64,000 nucleotides of DNA from Chryseobacterium sp. 18061 (GTDB lineage Bacteria; Pseudomonadota; Gammaproteobacteria; Enterobacterales; Enterobacteriaceae), in the NCBI GenBank assembly GCA_902706205.1, contig CACSKA010000007.1, positions 275,139 to 339,138 on the forward strand, given 5' to 3'. Below the pieces are notes generated by a model. That model ran no database searches, was not told where the DNA came from, and worked only from the letters and a program-made list of their open reading frames with translations. The stretch's first letter is position 1. Each line of letters opens with the position of its first letter. The position numbers and the translations under genes are program-made. Below are positions 1 to 7,292 of the stretch, piece after piece.

Positions 1-738
1 GAGGCTGCCAATGAGCGAATTCCCGTGCTCGTCGCTGAGAGAAGGCATGGCGAAGATACCGGAGAAATGCACGGTCGGATCGAAAATCAGTCCGACAACG
101 GACACACCAACGATAGTCAGCAGAATGCCACCCGGCACCTTCAGCTTTTCCAGACCGATAATCACCGCCAGGCCAATCAGCGACATGATAACAGGGAAGC
201 TTGCGAAGTGACCGAGAGTCACCGGCAGACCGTCCAGCGGGTTTTTGATAACCAGACCAACGCCGTTCGCCGCGATCAGCAGCAGGAACAGACCGATACC
301 AATGCCGGTGCCATGCGCAACACCCTGCGGCAGGTTGCGCAGGATCCAGCTACGAATGCCGGTGGCGGAAATGATGGTGAACAGTACACCCATCAGGAAT
401 ACCGCACCCAGCGCCACAGGAATGCTGATCTGCTGACCAAGCACCAGGCTAAAGGCGGTAAACGCGGTCAGCGAGATGGCGCAGCCAATCGCCAGCGGCA
501 AGTTCGCCCACAGGCCCATGACCAGAGAACCGACACCCGCCACCAGACAGGTCGCCACGAAAACGGCCGCCGGTGGGAAGCCCGCTTTACCGAGCATCCC
601 CGGTACGACGATAACGGAGTACACCATTGCCAGGAAGGTGGTTAAACCGGCAAGGATCTCCTGGCGTACGGTGCTACCACGAGCTGAAATTTTGAACCAG
701 GCGTCCAAACCGCCGGTACGCGCTGAAGGCGTAGACAT
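1..738 (-). CDS. ghxP: Guanine/hypoxanthine permease GhxP (partial, C-terminus off the window)
   Basis: Only the first 246 codons are inside the window. The reading frame starts at the ATG at 738 (N-terminus MSTPSARTGGLDAWFKIS) and stays open to base 1, so about 200 C-terminal residues are missing if the protein has the usual length of about 450. The translated part is very hydrophobic and has the NCS2/AzgA-type N-terminus of E. coli GhxP (YjcD), including a first membrane segment with GLTTFLAMVYSVIVVPGML. Members of this family are proton-driven inner-membrane importers of guanine and hypoxanthine. The upstream region carries three PurR-like boxes, which fits purine control. Distinguishing GhxP from its paralogue GhxQ rests on position beside soxR rather than on residues I can test. 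Confidence 0.9.
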   Translation of the reverse strand, partial: MSTPSARTGGLDAWFKISARGSTVRQEILAGLTTFLAMVYSVIVVPGMLGKAGFPPAAVFVATCLVAGVGSLVMGLWANLPLAIGCAISLTAFTAFSLVLGQQISIPVALGAVFLMGVLFTIISATGIRSWILRNLPQGVAHGTGIGIGLFLLLIAANGVGLVIKNPLDGLPVTLGHFASFPVIMSLIGLAVIIGLEKLKVPGGILLTIVGVSVVGLIFDPTVHFSGIFAMPSLSDEHGNSLIGSL

Positions 739-880
739 AGAAAACATCCCCTGAGAATTTTTATCATTCGTCCGTCCGCGTGATGGACAATCCACTGCCA
801 GCCAAGCGTTATACACAACATCATTCAGATGCCATGTACTTTTCCCTGTGCGATATCGCGACGAAGGGGGGTCGCAAAAA

Positions 881-896
881 AAGCAAACGATTAGCT
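881..896 (-). promoter_or_regulatory. PurR-like box 1
   Basis: AAGCAAACGATTAGCT matches the PurR consensus ANGCAANCGNTTNCNT at all defined positions except one. Purine repressor binding upstream of ghxP is expected from the E. coli PurR regulon. The assignment here is by motif only. Confidence 0.5.
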
Positions 897-973
897 TCAC
901 GCAAACAAAAACGGTGTGCAATGTAACCTGCTCCTGTCCTTCACGGCGGAACAGATTTTTACCGCATGGATTT

Positions 974-1066
974 CGGGTTGCATTGCGGCGGCAATTGCGA
1001 GAATCCCCAGGAGCATAGATAACTATGTGACCGGGGTGAGCAAAAACAGCCAACAAAAAGCGACCC
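974..1066. repeat. ERIC element (copy 1)
   Basis: The core at about 1011-1047 (ATCCCCAGGAGC, then GTGACCGGGGTGAG) matches the conserved centre of the enterobacterial repetitive intergenic consensus. The ends are complementary (CGGGTTGC and GCGACCC). The central arms read CATAGATAACTATG instead of the more common CTTAC...GTAAG, a compensatory change that keeps the hairpin. Confidence 0.75.
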
Positions 1067-1085
1067 AAAAAACATCGGTAAAAAA

Positions 1086-1101
1086 AGGCAAACGATTATC
1101 T
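1086..1101 (-). promoter_or_regulatory. PurR-like box 2
   Basis: AGGCAAACGATTATCT has one mismatch to the PurR consensus at its defined positions and shares ten central bases (GCAAACGATT) with box 1. It lies just beyond the ERIC element, further from ghxP. Confidence 0.5.
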
Positions 1102-1184
1102 GGCTTTTATACTGCCCTTTTCAACTGATGTTTATGCCATTTCACTAATTTTCCCTTATGACGGCGAAGAAATAGACAACGTGT

Positions 1185-1200
1185 GCGCAAACGTTATCGT
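1185..1200 (-). promoter_or_regulatory. PurR-like box 3
   Basis: GCGCAAACGTTATCGT has two mismatches to the PurR consensus. A weaker related sequence follows at 1224-1239 with three mismatches. Which box overlaps the ghxP promoter cannot be told without a mapped transcription start. Confidence 0.5.
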
Positions 1201-1275
1201 CCATGCGCAATCTGCTAACATTTTTGCGAACGTTTGTTTTCATTTCGCCGGGTCATCGGTTTTTGTGATGATGAA

Positions 1276-1944
1276 TCAGCTGCCGGGAAAATCAAGTGGG
1301 CCGCCCTGTTGAATGGCTCTCTGCCAGGCAGGACGGTTTTCAACGCGTTTTGTCCACGCCGTCAGATTCGGCAGTGCTCCCTGTCCTCCACGCGCCATTA
1401 ATGCCATCGCCGGATAGCTCATCTGAATATCGGCCATAGTGAGCTGCTCCCCGGCAAACCAGGTGTTTTGCGCCAGGTGCGCTTCAATAAACGCCGCATG
1501 AGTTGCCAGCTGTTTATTGAGATATCCCTTTTGCACGCCCTGCCCCAGCAGTTTTCCCACCGTTCGCAGACCCATTGGCACCGGCGGTTTACCGAGGTTA
1601 GCAAACACCAGTTTCATTAACAGGAACGGCATCAGTGAGCCCTCGGCGTAATGCAGCCAGAAACGGTACTGAATACGGTCCTGCGGGTTCAGGGGTTTTA
1701 GCGTTTGTCCGGGATCGTGCGTCTCCTGTAAATATTCCAGAATTGCGCCCGACTCGGCGAGGATCAGACCGTCATCCTCCAGCACCGGTGATTTACCTAG
1801 CGGATGCACTTTTTTCAACGCCTCAGGCGCCAGCATCGTCGGCTCGCGCTGATAGCGCACTATCTGGTAGGGCAATTCCAGTTCTTCTAAGGCCCAAAGC
1901 ACGCGCTGGGAGCGCGACAAATTAAGATGATGCACCGTCAGCAT
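1276..1944 (-). CDS. Glutathione S-transferase family protein
   Basis: A 222-residue protein beginning MLTVHHLNLSRSQRVLWALE. It has an N-terminal thioredoxin fold (about residues 1-80) with the GST glutathione-site signature LAESGAILEYL near residue 65, followed by an all-helical C-terminal domain with TWFAGEQLTMADIQMSYP near 150-170. The ATG at 1944 is chosen over an upstream in-frame start because AGGAG lies 7-8 bases before it and the homologous region begins there. It sits between ghxP and soxR, a place where Salmonella has a GST gene but E. coli K-12 does not. Glutathione conjugation or peroxide detoxification would fit the SoxRS neighbourhood, but the substrate is unknown and SoxS control is only inferred. 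Confidence 0.88.
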   Translation of the reverse strand: MLTVHHLNLSRSQRVLWALEELELPYQIVRYQREPTMLAPEALKKVHPLGKSPVLEDDGLILAESGAILEYLQETHDPGQTLKPLNPQDRIQYRFWLHYAEGSLMPFLLMKLVFANLGKPPVPMGLRTVGKLLGQGVQKGYLNKQLATHAAFIEAHLAQNTWFAGEQLTMADIQMSYPAMALMARGGQGALPNLTAWTKRVENRPAWQRAIQQGGPLDFPGS

Positions 1945-2066
1945 GGCGGTCTCCTGTGAGTTGTTCAAAATAACTATAGGAACTGTGGCGAAAGGCGCGA
2001 AAAATTTTGGCGAAATAATCGTCATTCTCGCTGGCGAAACTCGAGTTGCGACTTACAATTAAAGTG

Positions 2067-2212
2067 TCAGTACAAACCGGAACCTCCAACCACTTTTGAT
2101 CCAATGAGGCGTGCTGATGTCGGGGGAAACCCTCCTGTGAACCAACGGGATAGAGAGAAAGACAAAGACCGGAAAACAACTAAAGCGCCCAATTGTGGCG
2201 CTTTAGTTTTTT
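2067..2212 (+). ncRNA. sraL: Small regulatory RNA SraL (RyjA)
   Basis: An approximately 145-nt transcript is predicted between gst and soxR. A TACAATTAA extended -10 at 2054-2062 resembles a sigma-S promoter. The 3' end is a perfect 10-bp hairpin (2180-2189 with 2197-2206) followed by six T residues, an intrinsic terminator. Position, length and sequence resemble the Hfq-binding SraL/RyjA RNA described in E. coli and Salmonella, where it acts on tig and rho mRNAs. The body contains single-stranded purine-rich stretches such as GATAGAGAGAAAGACAAAGA. The terminator touches the stop codon of soxR on the other strand and may also end soxR transcription. The 5' end is estimated from the promoter. 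Confidence 0.72.
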
Positions 2213-2672
2213 AATCGTTATCGTCCGGGAAGTGTGCGCCAGGCCCCTTCTCGCCGAGCATATCGCCCGGGTTACGTAGCGGACAGTCACGATGCGACAG
2301 GCAGCCGCAGCCGATGCAGCCATCAAGCTGATCGCGCAAAGCGACCAGCGTGTGGATACGGTTATCCAATTCTTCGCGCCACTGTGACGACAGCTGTTTC
2401 CATGCCTTGGGGCTCAGGTTATGCCCTTCTGGCAGCACGCCCAGCGCATCGCTGATGGTCGAGAGCGGAATGCCTATTCGCTGGGCAATCTTGATAATCG
2501 CCACATAACGCAGCACATCGCGACGATATCGACGCTGGTTGCCATCATTACGCGTACTCTCTATTAATCCTTTGCTTTCATAGAAATGTAGCGCCGATAC
2601 GGCCACGCCACTACGCCTTGCCACTTCGCCCGGCGTCAGTAGCGTTTTAATACGAGGAGATCTCTTTTCCAT
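2211..2672 (-). CDS. soxR: Redox-sensing transcriptional activator SoxR
   Basis: A 153-residue MerR-family regulator. The N-terminal winged helix (LLTPGEVARRSGVAVSALHF, about residues 11-30) binds the operator, a central helix dimerises, and the C-terminal cluster CIGCGCLSHRDC carries the four cysteines (119, 122, 124, 130) that bind the redox-active [2Fe-2S] centre. Oxidation by redox-cycling compounds or nitric oxide makes SoxR untwist the soxS promoter and activate it. The gene is divergent from soxS, with the shared operator at 2684-2701 between them. Length and cysteine spacing match E. coli SoxR. Only the last few residues differ. Confidence 0.98.
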   Translation of the reverse strand: MEKRSPRIKTLLTPGEVARRSGVAVSALHFYESKGLIESTRNDGNQRRYRRDVLRYVAIIKIAQRIGIPLSTISDALGVLPEGHNLSPKAWKQLSSQWREELDNRIHTLVALRDQLDGCIGCGCLSHRDCPLRNPGDMLGEKGPGAHFPDDND

Positions 2673-2679
2673 AAAGCAC

Positions 2680-2710
2680 TTTACCTCAAGTTAACTTGAG
2701 GAATTATACT
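2680..2710 (+). promoter_or_regulatory. soxS promoter with SoxR operator
   Basis: The perfect 18-bp palindrome CCTCAAGTTAACTTGAGG (2684-2701) lies between a -35 TTTACC (2680-2685) and a -10 TATACT (2705-2710). The 19-bp spacer is longer than normal, the hallmark of MerR-family promoters that need DNA untwisting. It is identical in layout to the E. coli soxS promoter. Confidence 0.95.
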
Positions 2711-2758
2711 CGCCCGCAGACGAATCGACGAACCGAAATTGTGAAAGAGAGGCTGTTT

Positions 2759-3088
2759 ATGTCCCATCACGACATCATAGAAACGCTCATTGAATGGATT
2801 GATGAACATATTGATCAACCACTTAACATTGACGTGGTCGCCAGAAAATCGGGTTATTCAAAATGGTATTTACAGCGGATGTTTCGCGCAGTGATGCACC
2901 AGACGTTGGGTGAATACATTCGCCAGCGGCGGTTGCTAATGGCGGCAGAAGCACTGCGCACTACGCAGCGTCCGATTTTTGATATTGCGATGGATTTGGG
3001 TTACGTGTCGCAGCAGACCTTTTCGCGCGTCTTCCGCCGGGAGTTCGACCGTACCCCGACTGACTACCGCCATCAAATCTCGGCGTGA
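2759..3088 (+). CDS. soxS: Superoxide response transcriptional activator SoxS
   Basis: A 109-residue AraC/XylS-family protein made of only the DNA-binding domain: two helix-turn-helix units (about residues 18-42, with SGYSKWYLQRMF, and 68-92, with LGYVSQQTFSRVFRREF) and no ligand domain. It activates the superoxide regulon by recruiting RNA polymerase to soxboxes. The ATG at 2759 is chosen because the E. coli protein starts there (MSHHDIIETLI there is MSHQKIIQDLI) and a GAGAGG stands upstream. Transcription is driven by oxidised SoxR. The 3' end overlaps convergent pdeC by 16 bp. The C-terminus (YRHQISA) is two residues longer than in E. coli. Confidence 0.98.
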   Translation: MSHHDIIETLIEWIDEHIDQPLNIDVVARKSGYSKWYLQRMFRAVMHQTLGEYIRQRRLLMAAEALRTTQRPIFDIAMDLGYVSQQTFSRVFRREFDRTPTDYRHQISA

Positions 3089-4671
3089 GATACTTGATGA
3101 CTCGCCCACTGCATTGAGCCTTGCTGCCATTCAACAAACTCTTGCGGCGGCATGGCTTTCGCAAAATGCCAGCCCTGACAGAACTGTACCCCACGCTTAA
3201 GAAGCCAGTTGACCTGCTCGGCGGTTTCGACGCCTTCAGCGATGATCTTCAGCCGCAGGCTTTGCGCCATTTCAATGATGTGTTCTGCAATCAAATGACT
3301 GGTGCTGTTGGTGGTGAGCGTGTCGACGAACGATTTATCGATTTTCAGGATATCGACGTTCAGCGAATAGAGGTTGTGCAGATTGGAATAGCCGGTGCCG
3401 AAATCATCAATAGCCACTTCATAGCCCGCCTGACGAAACGCCTGTATAACCGGCGTCGTTTTGGGTACGTCAATAAACCCGCGTTCCGTCACCTCAATTT
3501 TGATTTGCTGGGCTCGAACCCGATATTGTTGGGCTTTGTCAGAAATCATCCCAATCAGACGTAAAGAGTGGAAATCAGACGCCGACAGGTTAATGGAAAC
3601 ATACAACTGCGGGTGGTGCTGTAGAAAATCACCTAAATCGGCAAATACCGTTTCCACTACGTAATCCGTCACCTGCTCAATTAAACCTTCTTTTTCCGCC
3701 AACGGAATAAATTCAGCCGGGCTCATCACCGGGCCGTCAAATCCCGGCCAGCGCAGCAGCGCTTCGGCTCCAACGCATTGATTATTTTTGATATCAATAA
3801 TCGGCTGATAGTGCAGACGCAGCTGTTGCTTATTCAGCGCCCGCTGTAACAAGCGCTTCGGTGAATTAAATCGCTGGCGGCTGCGGGCCCAGGCTATCAG
3901 GATAAGAATGCTGCAAATGAATCCCAGCGGCAGGGTCAGCATCGCCTGATGGCGGAAATTTTGGAAATAACGCGCATCCGATGACGAAATAATAATAGCA
4001 ATCGGCCGACGTTCAGAAAGCGCGATGGTATAAAAACGACCATCATGTTGAAACGCAGACGCGCTGTGATGGATAAGTGTTTTTAATGTATTCAGACTGG
4101 CATTTTCGCTAACCGAAAAGAAGGTATTGGTTTTAGTGTCGTAAGCGCCAAACGCGAGGCTGTCGTCGTCCGTCACGATTTCACCATAGGAGAGCGGGTT
4201 AATCACCGCAACATAATTCCCGCGCTGCATATACGTCATGTTATAGCCGGGGTAAAACGGGGTATCGCGATAATAATAAATAGAAATATCAGGCTTGCGG
4301 CGATAATTAGGCTCTGGCATCAACCAGGCTTTACCTGGATGCACCGACGTGGAGCAGACAAACTGATCGCCATGGGCGTAAATTAAATCTTCAACGTACA
4401 GGCGCCCGCGAACGATATTTAACATCTGCTTCTGATGTTCTGGCGAGCAAAGTGCGCCGGTGTAATGTTCGGCTGCATCTCTGGCCAAATCGGCTTGGTG
4501 AATAACCAGTTCTGTTTTATTCAGCGCTATATGGGCGAATGTAGTCAGCTGGCTGTGGGTTTCAGACTCGGCTCTGAGGTGCGAAAACCAAAGCGCAAGC
4601 ATCATCGGCAAGAGCACGACGATGATCACCCCCAAGCCCCTCTGCACGTTGCTTCGCGCACTCTGATTCAT
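3073..4671 (-). CDS. pdeC: Cyclic-di-GMP phosphodiesterase PdeC (CSS-EAL)
   Basis: A 532-residue inner-membrane protein. A first transmembrane helix (about residues 13-33) and a second near 240-260 flank a periplasmic CSS-motif sensor. Two cysteines in the sensor (LCSPEH and VCSTS contexts) correspond to the pair that forms the DsbA-made disulphide controlling E. coli PdeC. The cytoplasmic EAL domain keeps EALLRW, the DDFGTGYSNL signature and EGVET, so it should cleave c-di-GMP to pGpG. The start at 4671 (MNQSARSNVQRG) aligns with the E. coli N-terminus. The longer frame to 4767 reads through promoter sequence. The gene converges on soxS with overlapping ends and lies next to a diguanylate cyclase gene absent from K-12. 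Confidence 0.94.
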   Translation of the reverse strand: MNQSARSNVQRGLGVIIVVLLPMMLALWFSHLRAESETHSQLTTFAHIALNKTELVIHQADLARDAAEHYTGALCSPEHQKQMLNIVRGRLYVEDLIYAHGDQFVCSTSVHPGKAWLMPEPNYRRKPDISIYYYRDTPFYPGYNMTYMQRGNYVAVINPLSYGEIVTDDDSLAFGAYDTKTNTFFSVSENASLNTLKTLIHHSASAFQHDGRFYTIALSERRPIAIIISSSDARYFQNFRHQAMLTLPLGFICSILILIAWARSRQRFNSPKRLLQRALNKQQLRLHYQPIIDIKNNQCVGAEALLRWPGFDGPVMSPAEFIPLAEKEGLIEQVTDYVVETVFADLGDFLQHHPQLYVSINLSASDFHSLRLIGMISDKAQQYRVRAQQIKIEVTERGFIDVPKTTPVIQAFRQAGYEVAIDDFGTGYSNLHNLYSLNVDILKIDKSFVDTLTTNSTSHLIAEHIIEMAQSLRLKIIAEGVETAEQVNWLLKRGVQFCQGWHFAKAMPPQEFVEWQQGSMQWASHQVSHAEI

Positions 4672-4973
4672 ATTCAGCCTGATATCCCTGCATTTAATGT
4701 GCCTGACGCTCAGGCTGGATGCTTTATGACAGGTGATAAAGTTGCATGAATCATTCAACATTAGCAACCGTCTTTTACATTCAAAAATCGAATATTTGAT
4801 GATGACGATAATATTTGTCCGTAAAGCAAACTAAAAGTTGTGCCAACGTTTTTATTAAGCCTGCTATTTATTAAGCAACCGTTGATCATGTTGTTTAAAA
4901 GACAGACTCAATAGAATTAAGTAAAATCTAATAACAATAGCAGGCAGCATAAAAATTGCTGCCCGTTGTAGAG

Positions 4974-6446
4974 TTAAGATATCAATGAAGTCACCACCGT
5001 TTTGCCGCGTCCGGTGCGTTTGGCATCATAAAGTGCGTTATCGACCAGCGTTAATAGCACCGCGCGTTCGGTATTATTTTCACGGACCCCCATCACGCCT
5101 GCACTAAAGGACATCACCACTGAGGCATCGCCGACCGCAAAAGGCACAGAGCATAGTTGCGCCCGCAGCCGCTCGGTAAACGTAACCGCTTCGCCGGTTT
5201 CAGCAAACGGGAGCAGGAGCAGAAACTCTTCCCCGCCTAATCGTCCCAGACTTGTCTGACCCTCGCACTGTTCACGGACCCGCTGACAGAAGTAGACCAG
5301 CGCATCATCACCTGCCACATGCCCCCAGCGGTCGTTAATTTGTTTGAAGTAGTCGAGATCAATCATGACCATTACAAAGTGCGTATCATTTTGTTCTGAA
5401 TGACAATTATCGAGGCTTTGCTGTAAATGGTCGAGGATTGCCAGCCGGTTATAGCAGCAGGTCAGTGCATCGGTAGTGGCCTGAAAGGCCAGCAGATTTT
5501 CCGCGCGTTTACGCTCGGTGATATCCACCCCGATATTCATTATTTCACCGTCGGGTAACATGATATTTGACCACAGCGTGGCCAGCACCTCCCCGTCACG
5601 TCGGCGCGGATACCATTCATGCATCTCAAGCGTAGGAGAGTAGTTCACCGACTCACGCACCCCGCGACGCACTTCAGGATCGGGATAAAACAGCGCCAGC
5701 GGGTCCGGCTGACGATTTATTTCATCCAGCGTCCAGCCGAATACCCGTTCACATTCTCCGTTCCATAATATGCAGCGATTATGTTTATCAAAGGAATTCA
5801 TTAATACCGGCGCGCGATCGAAAAGAATTCGATATTGATTAACGATATTTTTCAATTCAACGGCGGTGCGCTCGCGGGTTATTAATTCGGTCATCGCGTC
5901 ATGTAATTTTTCCGCGATTATCAGCGCTACGCTGCGTAATACACCTGGCGCCAATAAAGGCTGGTCGAACGCGAGAAAAAGAAAAGCCCGGACATCGTCC
6001 TGTAGCGGGAATATTCGGCACAGCACGCCACACTGTAATTCCTGCGCCAGCGGATGCGCGTCCGGATAAAGCAACCGCCCCACATCCCGATGCCAACACT
6101 TCACTCGCCAGGGCGCCTGTTGCAGGTGTAGCGCCGCGAGTAAGTGTCGGGCGCTTTCCTCGGCATACAGCGGGTCACCCAGCACTTCTATATGCTGCAC
6201 GTCCTCGCTTTCCAGCATTATCCAGGAAAGCCGCGCGTCAAACACCCCATGAATGAGCTGCAAGACATCGGTCAACGTGCGATGTGCGGACAAACCGGGC
6301 ATCAGCTTGGCCAGACGATGCAGGCAGAGTTCTGCATCGTTAATTGCTGTGTGTAATCGCTCTTTTTTCATTTTTTCAATCACAGGTTCGTTGAGGAAAA
6401 AAACCCGCAATGAATGAATCAGATACTGATTTACATGATTAAGCAC
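4974..6446 (-). CDS. GAF-PAS-GGDEF diguanylate cyclase
   Basis: A soluble protein of up to 490 residues with no membrane segment. A GAF-like region spans about residues 30-185, a PAS domain about 205-325 (ILFDRAPVLMNSFD to MNIGVDITERKR), and a GGDEF domain about 335-488. The catalytic signature is GGEEF, preceded by DLDYFKQIND, so c-di-GMP synthesis is expected. The inhibitory I-site (RxxD upstream of GGEEF) is missing: the four positions read EGQT. The start is uncertain. The frame opens with a GTG at 6446, while an ATG at 6371 begins MKKERLHTAINDAE, and neither has a good ribosome binding site. It lies upstream of and parallel to pdeC. The ligand is unknown. Confidence 0.88.
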   Translation of the reverse strand: MLNHVNQYLIHSLRVFFLNEPVIEKMKKERLHTAINDAELCLHRLAKLMPGLSAHRTLTDVLQLIHGVFDARLSWIMLESEDVQHIEVLGDPLYAEESARHLLAALHLQQAPWRVKCWHRDVGRLLYPDAHPLAQELQCGVLCRIFPLQDDVRAFLFLAFDQPLLAPGVLRSVALIIAEKLHDAMTELITRERTAVELKNIVNQYRILFDRAPVLMNSFDKHNRCILWNGECERVFGWTLDEINRQPDPLALFYPDPEVRRGVRESVNYSPTLEMHEWYPRRRDGEVLATLWSNIMLPDGEIMNIGVDITERKRAENLLAFQATTDALTCCYNRLAILDHLQQSLDNCHSEQNDTHFVMVMIDLDYFKQINDRWGHVAGDDALVYFCQRVREQCEGQTSLGRLGGEEFLLLLPFAETGEAVTFTERLRAQLCSVPFAVGDASVVMSFSAGVMGVRENNTERAVLLTLVDNALYDAKRTGRGKTVVTSLIS

Positions 6447-6913
6447 AGGTTAATCATGAAGGTGTACGTTCTAAGTAACAAAACACACTGTGTTGTCTTA
6501 AAAAAATTACAAATACTAAAATAGTCAATAAAATCAATAGATGATTAATTGATCGCAAGTAAATTTATTTGTCCGAAAGCATAGGCCAAGTAATTTATAA
6601 TGTAAATATTGTATAAGTACTAAACTATCGTATCGATTTTCTATCTCACTGAAATATCTGAAATCCCCACCCAATACCGCAAAGAATATATTCTTCAAAT
6701 CAATGTGTCGTCCTGATACCGCGATTCTCTGTATGTAAAATTTCACCATACCAGTGGCGAATAAAACAGCGAATGTGATATAGTTCACACAATCTCATGA
6801 AACACAAAACAGTGTTTCATTACATTGGTCGAAGCCTGTCGATAGCCAGAGTGTGATGCCCCTGATGAGCAACGCCGCGCTATCCTTGGCTCCGTTTTCA
6901 GAGGGTACGTTTC
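6447..6913. other. AT-rich intergenic region between the cyclase gene and yjcB
   Basis: These 467 bases are much richer in A+T than the neighbours. They contain a perfect-consensus CRP site (6774-6789), an 8-bp inverted repeat (6798-6819) and a 13-base palindrome AACACACTGTGTT at 6482-6494 near the start of the cyclase gene. An 84-codon open frame on the minus strand (6534-6788) shows no recognisable domain and is not called. Confidence 0.6.
6774..6789 (+). promoter_or_regulatory. CRP (cAMP receptor protein) site
   Basis: TGTGATATAGTTCACA matches the full CRP consensus TGTGA-N6-TCACA with both half-sites exact. It is 125 bases before yjcB and 328 bases from the GTG of the cyclase gene, so yjcB is the nearer candidate target. 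Confidence 0.7.
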
Positions 6914-7195
6914 ATGATGTCTGTCACCACCGGCGTTGTTCTCCTCCGCTGGCCACTCACGAGCGCTGTGTTGATGTTTCTGGCGAGCACGTTAAAAATT
7001 CAGTTCCGTAAATCCGATTATGCCGGGCTGGCGGTTATTTGCAGCCTCTTTGGCGTTGCGGCCTCCTGTTGGTTCGCCACGGGTTTACTTGGGATTACCC
7101 TGCTCGACCTGACGCTGGTCTGGAACAATATCAAAGACGTGATGATGGAAGTCATGAGCCAGACCCCGCCAGAATGGCCAATGATGATGACCTGA
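6914..7195 (+). CDS. yjcB: Small inner-membrane protein YjcB (function unknown)
   Basis: A 93-residue protein with three hydrophobic segments (about residues 5-25, 35-55 and 58-72), closely similar along its whole length to E. coli YjcB (shared TTGVVLLRW, MFLASTL, and a C-terminal QTPP-WPM). It has no known function. The ATG at 6914 follows GAGGG at 6901-6905. A second ATG follows directly, so the protein may be one residue shorter. The gene converges on ssb, with a bidirectional terminator between them. A CRP site lies upstream, so expression may depend on carbon source. Confidence 0.9.
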   Translation: MMSVTTGVVLLRWPLTSAVLMFLASTLKIQFRKSDYAGLAVICSLFGVAASCWFATGLLGITLLDLTLVWNNIKDVMMEVMSQTPPEWPMMMT

Positions 7196-7225
7196 TTTCA
7201 GCGACTCCGCATGAGTTCGCAGAAT

Positions 7226-7261
7226 AAAAAAAGCGCCTCCTTTTACGGGAAGCGCTTTTTT
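7226..7261. terminator. Bidirectional terminator between yjcB and ssb
   Basis: A run of A residues, AAGCGC, a short loop, GCGCTT and a run of T residues form a hairpin with U-tracts on both strands, serving both convergent genes. Confidence 0.9.
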
Positions 7262-7292
7262 AATGCGTGACGTTTCTGTCAGACAATATACG

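Larger units (their letters stand above)
739..1275. other. Intergenic region upstream of ghxP
   Basis: There is no convincing gene in these 537 bases. They hold three 16-base PurR-like boxes, an ERIC element at about 974-1066 and probably the ghxP promoter. The short open frame at 916-1128 runs through the ERIC element and resembles no protein I know, so it is not called. Confidence 0.7.

Noticed and set aside
25..754. Overlapping plus-strand open frames of 60-206 codons opposite ghxP
   Set aside because: They are shadows of the ghxP coding sequence, with Gln/Arg/His-rich composition and no recognisable domain.
6534..6788. 84-codon minus-strand open frame before yjcB
   Set aside because: It lies in AT-rich intergenic DNA, overlaps the CRP site at its start, lacks a convincing ribosome binding site and resembles no known family.
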